NCBI GenBank assembly: GCA_025924435.1
Contig: JAICIL010000005.1
Coordinates: 1 to 35,903 of the forward strand
Direction of reading: 5' to 3'
DNA: 35,903 nucleotides
Source: Chloroflexia bacterium
Lineage (GTDB): Bacteria > Chloroflexota > Chloroflexia > Thermomicrobiales > JALYUS01
Shown here: positions 24,701 to 31,277 of the stretch, piece after piece
Layout: each line of letters begins with the position of its first letter
How positions within the stretch are numbered: the first letter of the stretch is position 1
Translations under genes and position numbers: made by a program
Notes under the pieces: model-generated
Database searches by the model: none
What the model was told of the DNA's origin: nothing
The model's input: the letters and a program-made list of their open reading frames with translations, nothing else

Positions 24701-27273
24701 GCACCATACGGCCGTGACTCCACCATTTCGGCAGGTAGCGATTGACCGACCGACGGCTGACCGGATGGCTGTTCGGGCAATCGCTGGCTCAGCGGGTGGT
24801 CGGTGTGGCGCTCTTGCCGGATAGCGCCGAATTCGGGCGCGACCGGCTCGGCGCTATCGCCACGGGGCTGCCCGACGAGCGGCGTCGCGGATGGGGCAGG
24901 GGATGCCTGCATGGGCGGAGAAGGCCGGTCCATCCGCGACGCATCGGCTTCACCGCGTCCGGTTCCCTGCCCCTCCGGCACGGCGGCGGGCGGCGAGTCG
25001 CCCGCCGATTGTTCGGCGATCCCCGGTTCTGCTGTTTCGCCCGGAGCGGATGCCGTCTCGGCGGAGACCCGATCCGCCATCGCCGTTGCGGGCGCTTCAT
25101 CCGTCACATCGCGTCTCCGCTCCGGTGGTGAGGTGCTGAGTTCTGAGGGAACGCGATTGGCACGCTCGCCGGATGGTGCGTGCGACGGCGGCGCGGCGGA
25201 CAGTTGCGCGGCAAGCGACGGTGTCTGTTCCCGTGTCTGCCGCGATGTCAACCACGAGGCTACCGTGCGCGCGGCACGCGGTAGCGGCGTGGCGGCGCGC
25301 GGACGGACGACGGCCGGTGGTTCGGTGGGCGGAACGGCGATCGGCTGATGGGGCGCACGCGCCGCGGGAGCGCGCTGTTGATCGGCCACCGGTTGAATGC
25401 CGCGCGGCACCGAGGGTGACGATGCCGGGGCATCCGAATGCACATTCGGCGGTGCCGCGTGCACGGGGGACGTGTCGCTTTCGGCGTCAATCCCGTCGCG
25501 CGGCGGTGCCGAAGGTTGATCCCGTTGCGCCGCTGTCGGCATGGCAGACTGCTGGGGCGAGGATTGATCGCGCTGTCGCCCCGCCGGTGCAAGCGGAGGC
25601 AACGAGCCATCGGTTTGGCGGGCGCCCGGCGGCGCTGCGTGCTGCTGTAAAGGCGGTGCGGCATCGTCGGGCGTAGCATCCGTCGTCACGTTCCGCGCGA
25701 CGGGATCGCCCGCTTCCGCCGCACCCGGAGCGACCGCGCTGGCGTCGCGCACAGGCGGTACCGCGGGGGCGGCTGCCGTCGCATGGGGTGCGTCAGCCCG
25801 TTGACCCCTGTCACCCTCAGCCATTGCTGCGGCAATTGATGCAGGCTGTCGCTCGGAGCGAAGATGAATCGACGGTGCGTCTGCTGACAATTCCTCAACG
25901 ATCCGCCCGTCATCGCGCGCTATCGCCGCACCTGCGGTGCCGGAGAATGTCGTCGGCGCATTGAGCATATCTGTGCCAGACGCGGCAGCGGCAACGCGAT
26001 CCGGCAGCGTCGCGTCGCTCCGTCCGCTCGCGTGCGGCGTTTCCGTCGCGTCAGCCGTTGCACGCGGCTGCGGTGCGCTCGGTGCGGATGGGCTGGTGCG
26101 TTGATCGCCGCGCGGGGGCAACGTTTGCGCGAGGGCGGCGACGCTTTCCATTGACGGTTCGACGGGTGCGGAAGTCGGGGCCTGCGGCGACGGGGCGCGT
26201 ACTAATCGGGAATCCACCGGTATGCGGTCCGGTTCTTCGCTCGCGGCTCTCGCCCGATCGCTGGCGCGGGGGCCACGAGCGCTTCCGCGAAGCCGCTGTT
26301 GGACGAAGCGCCGTGCCTGTTGCCATCGAGCGGGTACGGCGAGGGGTGCTGGAGTGGCGGACATATCCAGATGGGGAATGCCCCGCGTTGGCCGTGCCGC
26401 CTCCCCCCGTGTCTGCGCGATCGCGCGGGTCCCCGCGCCGATTGCGGGCGTTTGCGGTATCGCGATGCCGGATTCCGGGGAATCATCGCCCGATGCGTCA
26501 AGCGCGCGTGTCTGATCGCGCATCTCCCGCCCGACGATTCCGTCACGCGGTGACGCAGCGGGGGAGATGCTGAACGCCATGCGGCTTTCGTCCGCCGGTT
26601 GCGAGTGTCCGGGCGATTCGTGCTCCGCGCGTTCGGGCTGCGGTGTTGCGTCGGCGCGATCGCCGGGATCATCCGTGCGCGTGGCGGCGCCGGGATCGGG
26701 AGGATCGGGTCGCGTGGCGCGTGCAACCGGATTGGGAAGAGGGCGAGCGTCAACGGGCTGCTCCCGGTCCTCGGCGAGGCGATCGGTGCGCGTCGAATCG
26801 GCCGCATCATCCCAACTTGGCGCACGCGTCACTTGTGTCGGTGCGACGCGCGCGTCGTTCGCCCGCGTGGGTGGAAGCGCGGCACTGGGTGGTCGGCCAG
26901 GGTTCGGATAGCCGACCGGCGATGGGCGCGCGGGCGCATCCGTGGCGACCGGCGGTACGGCATTGGCGAAGATGCTGCCCGGCACGAGCGACGGCGCATC
27001 AACCAGCACAAAATCATCGGCGCGTCCATCATCGCCGACCTCGCTGAGCGGCTCGCTCTCGCCGACAAATGAGAAGTCTTCCGCCGCTTGATCTACCATG
27101 CTCCGCGCCGAGAGCGGCGGGCCGATCGCGTCCTGACGCGGCATCATCGGCGGGATGAATGGGGTGTGATCGGCAATCGCCGACGGGTGCAGCGCGAGGG
27201 GATGTCGCGCCGCCAGCCATCGCGAAAAGGCGTAATGGCGCGCGCTGTGAGCCTGGAAACCGTTCCGCAGCAT
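21763..27273 (-). CDS. Giant low-complexity protein with a DUF4157-type HELTH metallopeptidase-like domain
   Basis: Read from ATG 27273 (1836 aa; an upstream TTG at 27291 overlaps the tube gene and is less likely). Residues 1-95 form an ordered-looking start (MLRNGFQAHSARHYAFSRW, then DFVLVDAPSLVPG). From about 100 to 1485 the sequence is Pro/Ala/Thr/Ser/Asp/Glu-rich and almost free of hydrophobic blocks, so predicted disordered. A basic helix SEEEREKKRAQIARLRRMY lies at about 1490-1508. A DUF4157-like domain follows (about 1570-1650) with HELTH (H1637, E1638, H1641). The last 25 residues (DLDALARQVYTILKQRL, then ERRR) form an amphipathic helix. DUF4157 is often next to eCIS genes and part of toxins, but the rest here fits neither a known toxin nor a helical tape measure. 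It is placed between a tube gene and the LysM gene, one gene into the baseplate block. Confidence 0.82.
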   Translation of the reverse strand: MLRNGFQAHSARHYAFSRWLAARHPLALHPSAIADHTPFIPPMMPRQDAIGPPLSARSMVDQAAEDFSFVGESEPLSEVGDDGRADDFVLVDAPSLVPGSIFANAVPPVATDAPARPSPVGYPNPGRPPSAALPPTRANDARVAPTQVTRAPSWDDAADSTRTDRLAEDREQPVDARPLPNPVARATRPDPPDPGAATRTDDPGDRADATPQPERAEHESPGHSQPADESRMAFSISPAASPRDGIVGREMRDQTRALDASGDDSPESGIAIPQTPAIGAGTRAIAQTRGEAARPTRGIPHLDMSATPAPLAVPARWQQARRFVQQRLRGSARGPRASDRARAASEEPDRIPVDSRLVRAPSPQAPTSAPVEPSMESVAALAQTLPPRGDQRTSPSAPSAPQPRATADATETPHASGRSDATLPDRVAAAASGTDMLNAPTTFSGTAGAAIARDDGRIVEELSADAPSIHLRSERQPASIAAAMAEGDRGQRADAPHATAAAPAVPPVRDASAVAPGAAEAGDPVARNVTTDATPDDAAPPLQQHAAPPGARQTDGSLPPLAPAGRQRDQSSPQQSAMPTAAQRDQPSAPPRDGIDAESDTSPVHAAPPNVHSDAPASSPSVPRGIQPVADQQRAPAARAPHQPIAVPPTEPPAVVRPRAATPLPRAARTVASWLTSRQTREQTPSLAAQLSAAPPSHAPSGERANRVPSELSTSPPERRRDVTDEAPATAMADRVSAETASAPGETAEPGIAEQSAGDSPPAAVPEGQGTGRGEADASRMDRPSPPMQASPAPSATPLVGQPRGDSAEPVAPEFGAIRQERHTDHPLSQRLPEQPSGQPSVGQSLPAEMVESRPYGAEPVTSTPADTPPPISMPIDVAESRQVPDATTLATAQTPQSPSRQSVQDSTAPLASQIEGDQRPASPQPRTIIADASPPTDAASPAPDRPDAAAPLRIEPVDDGTANTRPAPVRGEAPSPTPVAADAETGQSANPSRDADRAARTQPEQARGDAPRLALDRPAVPPAAIAPAALVEPSRLQEIAAMGMAANRAPSPDRQERAASDAMDAAERQTVRQVPVPSTPTITEPQSATHDPATSGPDAPPPPAPPAGRGTPSESTATPATTVARPAIRADASPEPPPANLPAPPPAMQSSPLVSTIPVSPATPTASATEAPAGVESSSEVDANAPSHTADSAERSRSRVESPSEMGAIAPVTVAAMPIEMPAMQLREADADAADTMHVAALPVETPTMQPTPGTGANAPVPQLDTPATPRATPRQPGQMPQVHRASDADTPGEDASVAPEARTAQTSGMESQAVPDDARQPLTDSAALARPIAEQSRPEHDATPRQTPEPAMAPHTMRSPSAEPADRAADVVVPASVAAKAQPEATPDLVAAPSPQAPPANPPTAAHGPAVEPPTEPIIGTPTATLPQDSPAPVAPQPVQDETARPEPSAQSPHAVNEIRQARRRPVMPAAARPPEPPAAPAPQPQMSEEEREKKRAQIARLRRMYFGDAADEAPAPQPVHEPPATIATPETPEAAVALPATAAETPAPSTTAVAVPAVIRDAMPTPITLPDATRRFLRPLVGFDPRDVPVYRDTTVNPLTAGHNADAVTDGDAILVAPANMAMERPETFGLLAHELTHVARRQRPRFVPPIARTGAEASRNPTIIEERGGERAASLTEESLAERVEERVIRAARSAPLAPPRVSPPMPEIPGAEAMHHQPSSGAAASQAVRPDRNWGDLPAPWEAVPDWMRHGPAESGDFGGDTRGTTMQAGQRAPVVQRAEVGRSLDERHEDHPHGTSDEGVRGAEPDLDALARQVYTILKQRLAVERRRIG
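23647..23750. repeat. Two near-identical 29-bp repeats, 75 bp apart, inside the giant gene
   Basis: Bases 23647-23675 and 23722-23750 share 26 of 29 bases (core GATTCCACCC). The spacing is exactly 75 bp, i.e. 25 codons, so the protein has two in-frame copies of V-E-S-x-S-E-x-x-A-x-A (VESSSEVDANA and VESPSEMGAIA). This hints that the disordered arm grew by in-frame duplication. Confidence 0.75.
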
Positions 27274-27277
27274 ACGC

Positions 27278-27697
27278 CTACCCCAACTCAAGGCCGGCGT
27301 GGGCGAGCTCGAGCGTCTCGATGCCGGTGACCTGCTCGCTCACGCGGAACGCGGGGCCAATCCAGCGGACGGGATAGGCGTTGATGAGGTTCCACCGGAG
27401 CACTTCCGCCCCGGCGGGATCGTACATGACGACCGAGACATTGCGGCGCGTGACCTTCCCCTGTGTAATCTCCGTCTGCCACTTGAAGAGTTGATTGGAT
27501 TGGACAAGCCCCCGCTTGAGCGTCAGATTGCTGATCCGCGCGCGGCCCGGCAGCCGATGCACGAAGCCGTTGCTGCCGCCTTCTTCGTATTCGGTGACGT
27601 CCACTTCGATCTGGAGGCCCTCGGCTTCGGTGAAGACCGCCTTATTGATGCCATCAATTTCGATGTAGAAACGGCTCGAAGGAACTGCATTATCCAT
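27278..27697 (-). CDS. gp19-type tube protein, third copy
   Basis: This 139-aa protein is a member of the T4 gp19-like phage tail tube family, recognised by FYIEIDGINKAVFTEAEGL, the LPGRARISNLTLKRGL block and the C-terminal ETLELAHAGLEL. It differs more from the two upstream copies than they do from each other, and could be the tube-initiator/hub ring that sits on the baseplate, as the distal gp19-like proteins do in Afp-like systems. A ribosome-binding site AGAGGGTG lies before ATG 27697. Its stop is 4 bp before the giant gene's ATG. Confidence 0.9.
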   Translation of the reverse strand: MDNAVPSSRFYIEIDGINKAVFTEAEGLQIEVDVTEYEEGGSNGFVHRLPGRARISNLTLKRGLVQSNQLFKWQTEITQGKVTRRNVSVVMYDPAGAEVLRWNLINAYPVRWIGPAFRVSEQVTGIETLELAHAGLELG

Positions 27698-27711
27698 CGT
27701 TTCGCACCCTC

Positions 27712-27885
27712 TTAACGGCCGGGACGCGCCCCGCGCGCGCGGGCCAGCCGCGCTTCCTCGCGGGCCAGTCGGTAGACCAAATCGGCCAATCGCTCCACAT
27801 CAATGTCGCCGCGCTCCTTCGGATCGCGGTCCTCATGCGGCTCATTCTCCATCGGCCGCGCATTCGCTGTCGGCATCCTGTCCAT
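27712..27885 (-). CDS. 57-aa helical small protein of the eCIS cluster
   Basis: This gene is easy to miss: reading minus strand from ATG 27885 to TAA 27712-27714 gives a 57-aa acidic-basic protein. It starts MDRMPTANARPMENEPHEDR, and its second half (DVERLADLVYRLAREE, then RLARARGARPGR) is one amphipathic basic helix. The LADLVYRLxREE pattern matches the last helix of the giant DUF4157 protein (LARQVYTILKQ). The gene lies between the T4 baseplate-like and third tube genes, with 24 and 14 bases to its neighbours. The alternative frame in the same interval (MFRRWRW...) is Trp/Arg-rich and not credible. Function unknown; likely a structural or chaperone-like accessory. Confidence 0.7.
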   Translation of the reverse strand: MDRMPTANARPMENEPHEDRDPKERGDIDVERLADLVYRLAREEARLARARGARPGR

Positions 27886-27909
27886 ACCCCGATTCCCCGG
27901 ATGGCGCCG

Positions 27910-28305
27910 CTACCCGGTCGGGAAAGCGGCGCCATCCATCGCCAGCGGCGAAACATCGAGCGCGAATCCGGTCCCGCAGTTCGGGCACGCGGTTTCGATC
28001 ACATTCGGCCCCGGTTCATTGAGGCGCATGTACAGGCCTTGCAGGTACGCGAAGTCCGCCGCGAAGAGCGCCTCGATTACGGCGGTGCCGACGGGGGCGA
28101 TGCCACCGAGCCGCGTGATCACCCGGCTGAGGACGACGATGCCGAGATAGGCCTGATTCGCCTGCACGCGCCGATCCTGGAGCGGCTCGACCTCATCGAG
28201 CGCGGTCGCCAGGCGCATGACCCCGTCCTGGTGCCGGTTGCCGCTCGCGTCAATGTAGCCGCACGGCAGCGTGAACGCGAACTCGGTTTGCAGCATGCCA
28301 CTCAT
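27910..28305 (-). CDS. T4 baseplate-like protein (pfam12322 type)
   Basis: Read from ATG 28305 (131 aa) because GGGGAGGAG lies about 10 bases before it; an upstream in-frame ATG (28344) has no such site. The protein starts MSGMLQTEFAFTLPCGYID, has the DGVMRLATALDEVEPLQD block and ends with a CPNCG motif (ETACPNCGTGFALDVSPL). This combination is typical of the T4 bacteriophage base plate protein family found in eCIS clusters next to the tube genes. The two close cysteines could bind zinc together with other ligands, but only one CxxC pair is present. Confidence 0.8.
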   Translation of the reverse strand: MSGMLQTEFAFTLPCGYIDASGNRHQDGVMRLATALDEVEPLQDRRVQANQAYLGIVVLSRVITRLGGIAPVGTAVIEALFAADFAYLQGLYMRLNEPGPNVIETACPNCGTGFALDVSPLAMDGAAFPTG

Positions 28306-28368
28306 CACCCCGACACTCCTCCCCATCCCGCGCGGGTGTGGCATGGTACGCGCGATGCGCCTCGCCGC

Positions 28369-28815
28369 CTAGACCTTCTCCCGCTTGTACCCCTCGTGCG
28401 TGATGACGAGTTCCTCGACGCCGTAGTCCTGCGAGTCCGACGCGAGCGAGGGTCCGGTGATCGAAACCGGCCACGCATTGAGGAAACTGAACTTGGCGAC
28501 GGCCGTTCCCTCATGGTTAAACAACGTGATCGTCCCGTTCACGCGGGCTTCCTTCATCTTGCCGTCCTGCACCATCTTGAGCCACTTCCACAACTCCATC
28601 GAGTCGGTCAACCCCTTCGAGAGGGTGATATCCGTCCAGTCGAGCACACCGGGGATCTTGGCGTTGATGCGGTGGCCTTTGGCGTTGTTCTGCTGCGACT
28701 CGACCACCTGCGAACTACTGCCGAAGCCCTTGCACTCGTAGAAGAGCCCCTTCAGGTTCGTCCCGAACTCCACGTCGAACAATACGCCGATAAACGGATC
28801 TTCGTTTGCTGGCAT
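28369..28815 (-). CDS. gp19-type tube protein, second copy
   Basis: This 148-aa protein belongs to the phage tail tube family: PFIGVLFDVEFGTNLKGLFYEC at the start, then the GVLDWTDITLSKGLTDSMELWKW block and ITHEG near the end. The W-D/T-ITLSKGLTDSMELWKWL pattern is the same as in the copy at 28932-29384 (TLKRAMTSNMEMWDWRKL), so these two are close paralogues. Tube rings stack into the inner tube around which the sheath contracts. The start ATG 28815 has GGAGGAG eight bases before. Confidence 0.95.
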   Translation of the reverse strand: MPANEDPFIGVLFDVEFGTNLKGLFYECKGFGSSSQVVESQQNNAKGHRINAKIPGVLDWTDITLSKGLTDSMELWKWLKMVQDGKMKEARVNGTITLFNHEGTAVAKFSFLNAWPVSITGPSLASDSQDYGVEELVITHEGYKREKV

Positions 28816-28876
28816 CGTCTCGATTCTCCTCCGCTCGTCGCGGTTGTCGCGGCTATTCCGCGCGCCGGGGCCGCAT

Positions 28877-28906
28877 GTCGGCCAACGACCGCAGGGTCAG
28901 GCCGAC
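28877..28906 (-). promoter_or_regulatory. Nested hairpin between the first and second tube genes
   Basis: GTCGGCC (28877-28883) pairs with GGCCGAC (28900-28906), and inside it GACC pairs with GGTC, giving an 11-bp nested stem in the 116-bp gap between two tube genes. No T run follows on the minus strand. It may slow or stabilise the transcript end, and so set the level of the downstream baseplate genes relative to sheath and tube 1. Confidence 0.45.
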
Positions 28907-28931
28907 GCGGATTGCGCGCGGATGATCGGCC

Positions 28932-29384
28932 CTACTTCGATCGCGTGATTCCTTCGTGCACGATCACGATGGTCTCCATCGCGGGGTCGTTCGACTTCGC
29001 CGTCAAATCCGGCCCGGAGACGCTACTCGGCCAGCAATTGAGCAGATCCCATTTGGCGCTCGCCTTCTGCTCCTCGTCGTAGATCGTGATCGTCCCGTTG
29101 ACGCGGGCATCCGGCATCTTGCCTTCCTCGACGAGTTTGCGCCAGTCCCACATCTCCATGTTGCTCGTCATGGCGCGCTTCAGGGTGATCTCGCCACCGA
29201 GGTTGGAGTTCCCCACCGTGTGGATCGTGACCGTTTTGCCGTCCTTCGTTGACTGCTTCAACTTGACGACTTCGACTTTGCTCTCCAGTCCGTCAATGGA
29301 CTTGAACGGCCCGGAGAGGTGCTTGCCGAAGTCAACGCTGAAAAATGCTGCGACGACCGGATCATTGCGCTTCGAGTCGCCCAC
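28932..29384 (-). CDS. gp19-type tube protein, first copy
   Basis: This 150-aa protein is a phage tail tube family member: VAAFFSVDFGKHLSGPFKSIDG at the start, the NLGGEITLKRAMTSNMEMWDW block and HEG near the end. It is the first gene after the sheath, the usual position of the main tube subunit, so it is the best candidate for the bulk inner tube. The GTG start (29384) has a strong GGAGGGG site at 29391-29397, six bases away, which suggests high translation. Confidence 0.95.
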   Translation of the reverse strand: MGDSKRNDPVVAAFFSVDFGKHLSGPFKSIDGLESKVEVVKLKQSTKDGKTVTIHTVGNSNLGGEITLKRAMTSNMEMWDWRKLVEEGKMPDARVNGTITIYDEEQKASAKWDLLNCWPSSVSGPDLTAKSNDPAMETIVIVHEGITRSK

Positions 29385-29398
29385 GACTGTCCCCTCCT

Positions 29399-29421
29399 TT
29401 GCATGATCTCACGCGATGCAA
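29399..29421 (-). promoter_or_regulatory. Hairpin next to the ribosome-binding site of the first tube gene
   Basis: TTGCAT and ATGCAA (ends of 29399-29421) form a 6-bp perfect stem with an 11-base loop, touching the upstream edge of the GGAGGGG site at 29391-29397. It could modulate translation of the main tube gene or protect the 5' end after processing. Confidence 0.35.
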
Positions 29422-29488
29422 CGACCCGAGCGCGGGATGCCCCGGCGGGTGCCGAATCATCTCGCGCCACGGTCGCTACCGGATGATG

Positions 29489-31057
29489 CTACGCGCCGCC
29501 ACCCGAGAACTGGCTGAACCGGAAGACGACGAACTCCGCCGGCTTGACGGGCGCCAGGCCGATGTCAACGATCAACTGGCCGCGATCGCGGACATCCGGG
29601 GGGTTCAGTTCGGCGTCGCACTTGACGAAGAACGCCTGATCCGGCGTGCTGCCGAAGAGCGCGCCGTCGCGCCAGACGCCCATCAGGAAGGCCGTGATGT
29701 CGCGCCGGACGCGCGCCCAAAGTCCCTCGTCGTTCGGCTCGAAGACGACCCACTGCGTCCCGCCCTCGATGGATTTCTCCACGTAATTGAAGAGGCGGCG
29801 CACGTTGATGTAGCGCCACGCGGGGTCGCTCGAGAGCGTCCGCGCGCCCCAGACCCGCAGGCCCGCGCCAGTGAACGACCGGATGCAGTTGACGCCGATC
29901 GGGTTGAGCGTGTCCTGCTCGCCTTTCGTGACCTGCGTGTCCACTTCGAGGACGCCGCGCAGCACTTCGTTGGCCGGCGCCTTGTGGACGCCCCGCTCGT
30001 TGTCATTGCGGGCGTAGATGCCGGCCATGTGGCCGGATGGCGGGATCGAGAGCGGCCGGCCGTCCGGGCCGGCGACCTTGATCCAGGGGTAGTAGAGGGC
30101 GGCGAACTTGGAGTCGTAGTTCGTCGTCTTCTCGCGCCAGACCTTCACTTCCTGGGGGGAGAGATCGGGGATCGGATCGAGGATCGCCATCCGGTCCTGC
30201 ATCCGCTCGCAGTGCGCGATCATCGAGAGTTGCACCGCCTTGACGCCGTCCCGGTCGAGCGCCTTCGACTGGTACGCGGACATCAGATCCGGGCAGATGA
30301 CCATCGTCACATCTTCCGCGACCTCGAGGCCCTCGACGCCGCTGCGCTGCGTCACATCGCCCGTGAAATCGCCGGATTTCAGCGCCTGCAATGCGCTGCT
30401 GGGCAGCGCCGCCTTGATCAGATACGAGCCGACATCGGGCATGCGCTCGACGGCCGTGCCCGTCCCCTGCTCCTCGACCACCGCGACCAACTTGCTCGTC
30501 TGTGTGGCCGTCTCCGCCGCGTTCTTCGCGCCCTTCTTGGCGCCAATCACGATATTCTCGAAGACTTCTTCGGTTGTCCCCATTTTGATCTTCAGTGTGA
30601 ACGAGCCATCGGGCTGTCCATCGCCGGTCGACGGCGCGACTTCCACTTGGACGTCCTCGGTGGCGGCGTCCTTCGGCTTGATCGTCAGCGACGGGATCGC
30701 CTTTGATGCCTTGCTCGGCAGTTGGAGCGGCTCGGCGGCGGCGGCGGTGGTCTTCGCTTCCGCGCCGTTAAGCCCGATCCGGGTTACGTAGCAGCGGCCG
30801 CCGCCATTGAGAAAATAGCCGAAGACCGAGTGCGAGAGAAACGTATTGGGCATGTGCGGATTGCGCGCGCCGCCCTCCTCGACCCGCCCGAACGTCTCGA
30901 CGTACTGCGTCCAGTTGGTGACGAGGACCGGGCGGTTCGTCGGCCCGGCGGGGGCGAACCCGACGAAGGCCGCGCACGCCGTGCCGACACCCTCGATCGG
31001 CCGCGGACCCGTGTTTACTTCCTCGATGTACACACCGGGAGACAAATACTCAGGCAT
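29489..31057 (-). CDS. Contractile tail sheath protein
   Basis: This 522-aa protein has the length and features of a sheath subunit. The N-terminus YLSPGVYIEEVNTGPRPIEGVGT is the sheath signature seen in Afp, PVC and pyocin-like systems. A variable middle follows, then the conserved C-terminal region RRLFNYVEKSIEGGTQWVVFE, later DITAFLMGVWRDGALFGSTP, and a DQAFFVKCDAELNP strand. The last part carries the arm exchanged between neighbouring subunits. The ATG start (31057) has AAAGGAGGGGG directly before it. Only one sheath gene is present. Confidence 0.97.
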   Translation of the reverse strand: MPEYLSPGVYIEEVNTGPRPIEGVGTACAAFVGFAPAGPTNRPVLVTNWTQYVETFGRVEEGGARNPHMPNTFLSHSVFGYFLNGGGRCYVTRIGLNGAEAKTTAAAAEPLQLPSKASKAIPSLTIKPKDAATEDVQVEVAPSTGDGQPDGSFTLKIKMGTTEEVFENIVIGAKKGAKNAAETATQTSKLVAVVEEQGTGTAVERMPDVGSYLIKAALPSSALQALKSGDFTGDVTQRSGVEGLEVAEDVTMVICPDLMSAYQSKALDRDGVKAVQLSMIAHCERMQDRMAILDPIPDLSPQEVKVWREKTTNYDSKFAALYYPWIKVAGPDGRPLSIPPSGHMAGIYARNDNERGVHKAPANEVLRGVLEVDTQVTKGEQDTLNPIGVNCIRSFTGAGLRVWGARTLSSDPAWRYINVRRLFNYVEKSIEGGTQWVVFEPNDEGLWARVRRDITAFLMGVWRDGALFGSTPDQAFFVKCDAELNPPDVRDRGQLIVDIGLAPVKPAEFVVFRFSQFSGGGA

Positions 31058-31200
31058 ACCCCCTCCTTTACCCTGACTGCGAGCGAACCGCCACGATCAC
31101 CTACCGATACCCTGCACCCTGTCCTCGCCCCGGCATTGCGCGACATCCCGAGGGTGTCGCCGCGCGCCGAACGGATCCGTGTGTCGCTGTACACTTTGGA

Positions 31201-31226
31201 CCGCACACCTAATTAAGCAGGTGCGG
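31201..31226. promoter_or_regulatory. Imperfect inverted repeat between the DUF4255 and sheath genes
   Basis: CCGCA-CA-CCT and AGGTGCGG form an 8-bp stem with a 2-base bulge around the AT-rich loop AATTAAGC. It sits in the 220-bp gap after the DUF4255 stop and 144 bp upstream of the sheath start. It could be an operator, attenuator or the zone of an internal promoter that lifts sheath and tube expression. No T run follows on the minus strand. Confidence 0.35.
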
Positions 31227-31277
31227 CACACAGCGCTATCACAGGAATCACCAGCACCAGCGCGTGAAAATTCGCCA

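Noticed and set aside
27690..27956. Alternative 88-aa frame over the 57-aa gene
   Set aside because: It has many Trp and Arg, overlaps two real genes, and lacks a ribosome-binding site; the 57-aa frame fits spacing and helix pattern better.
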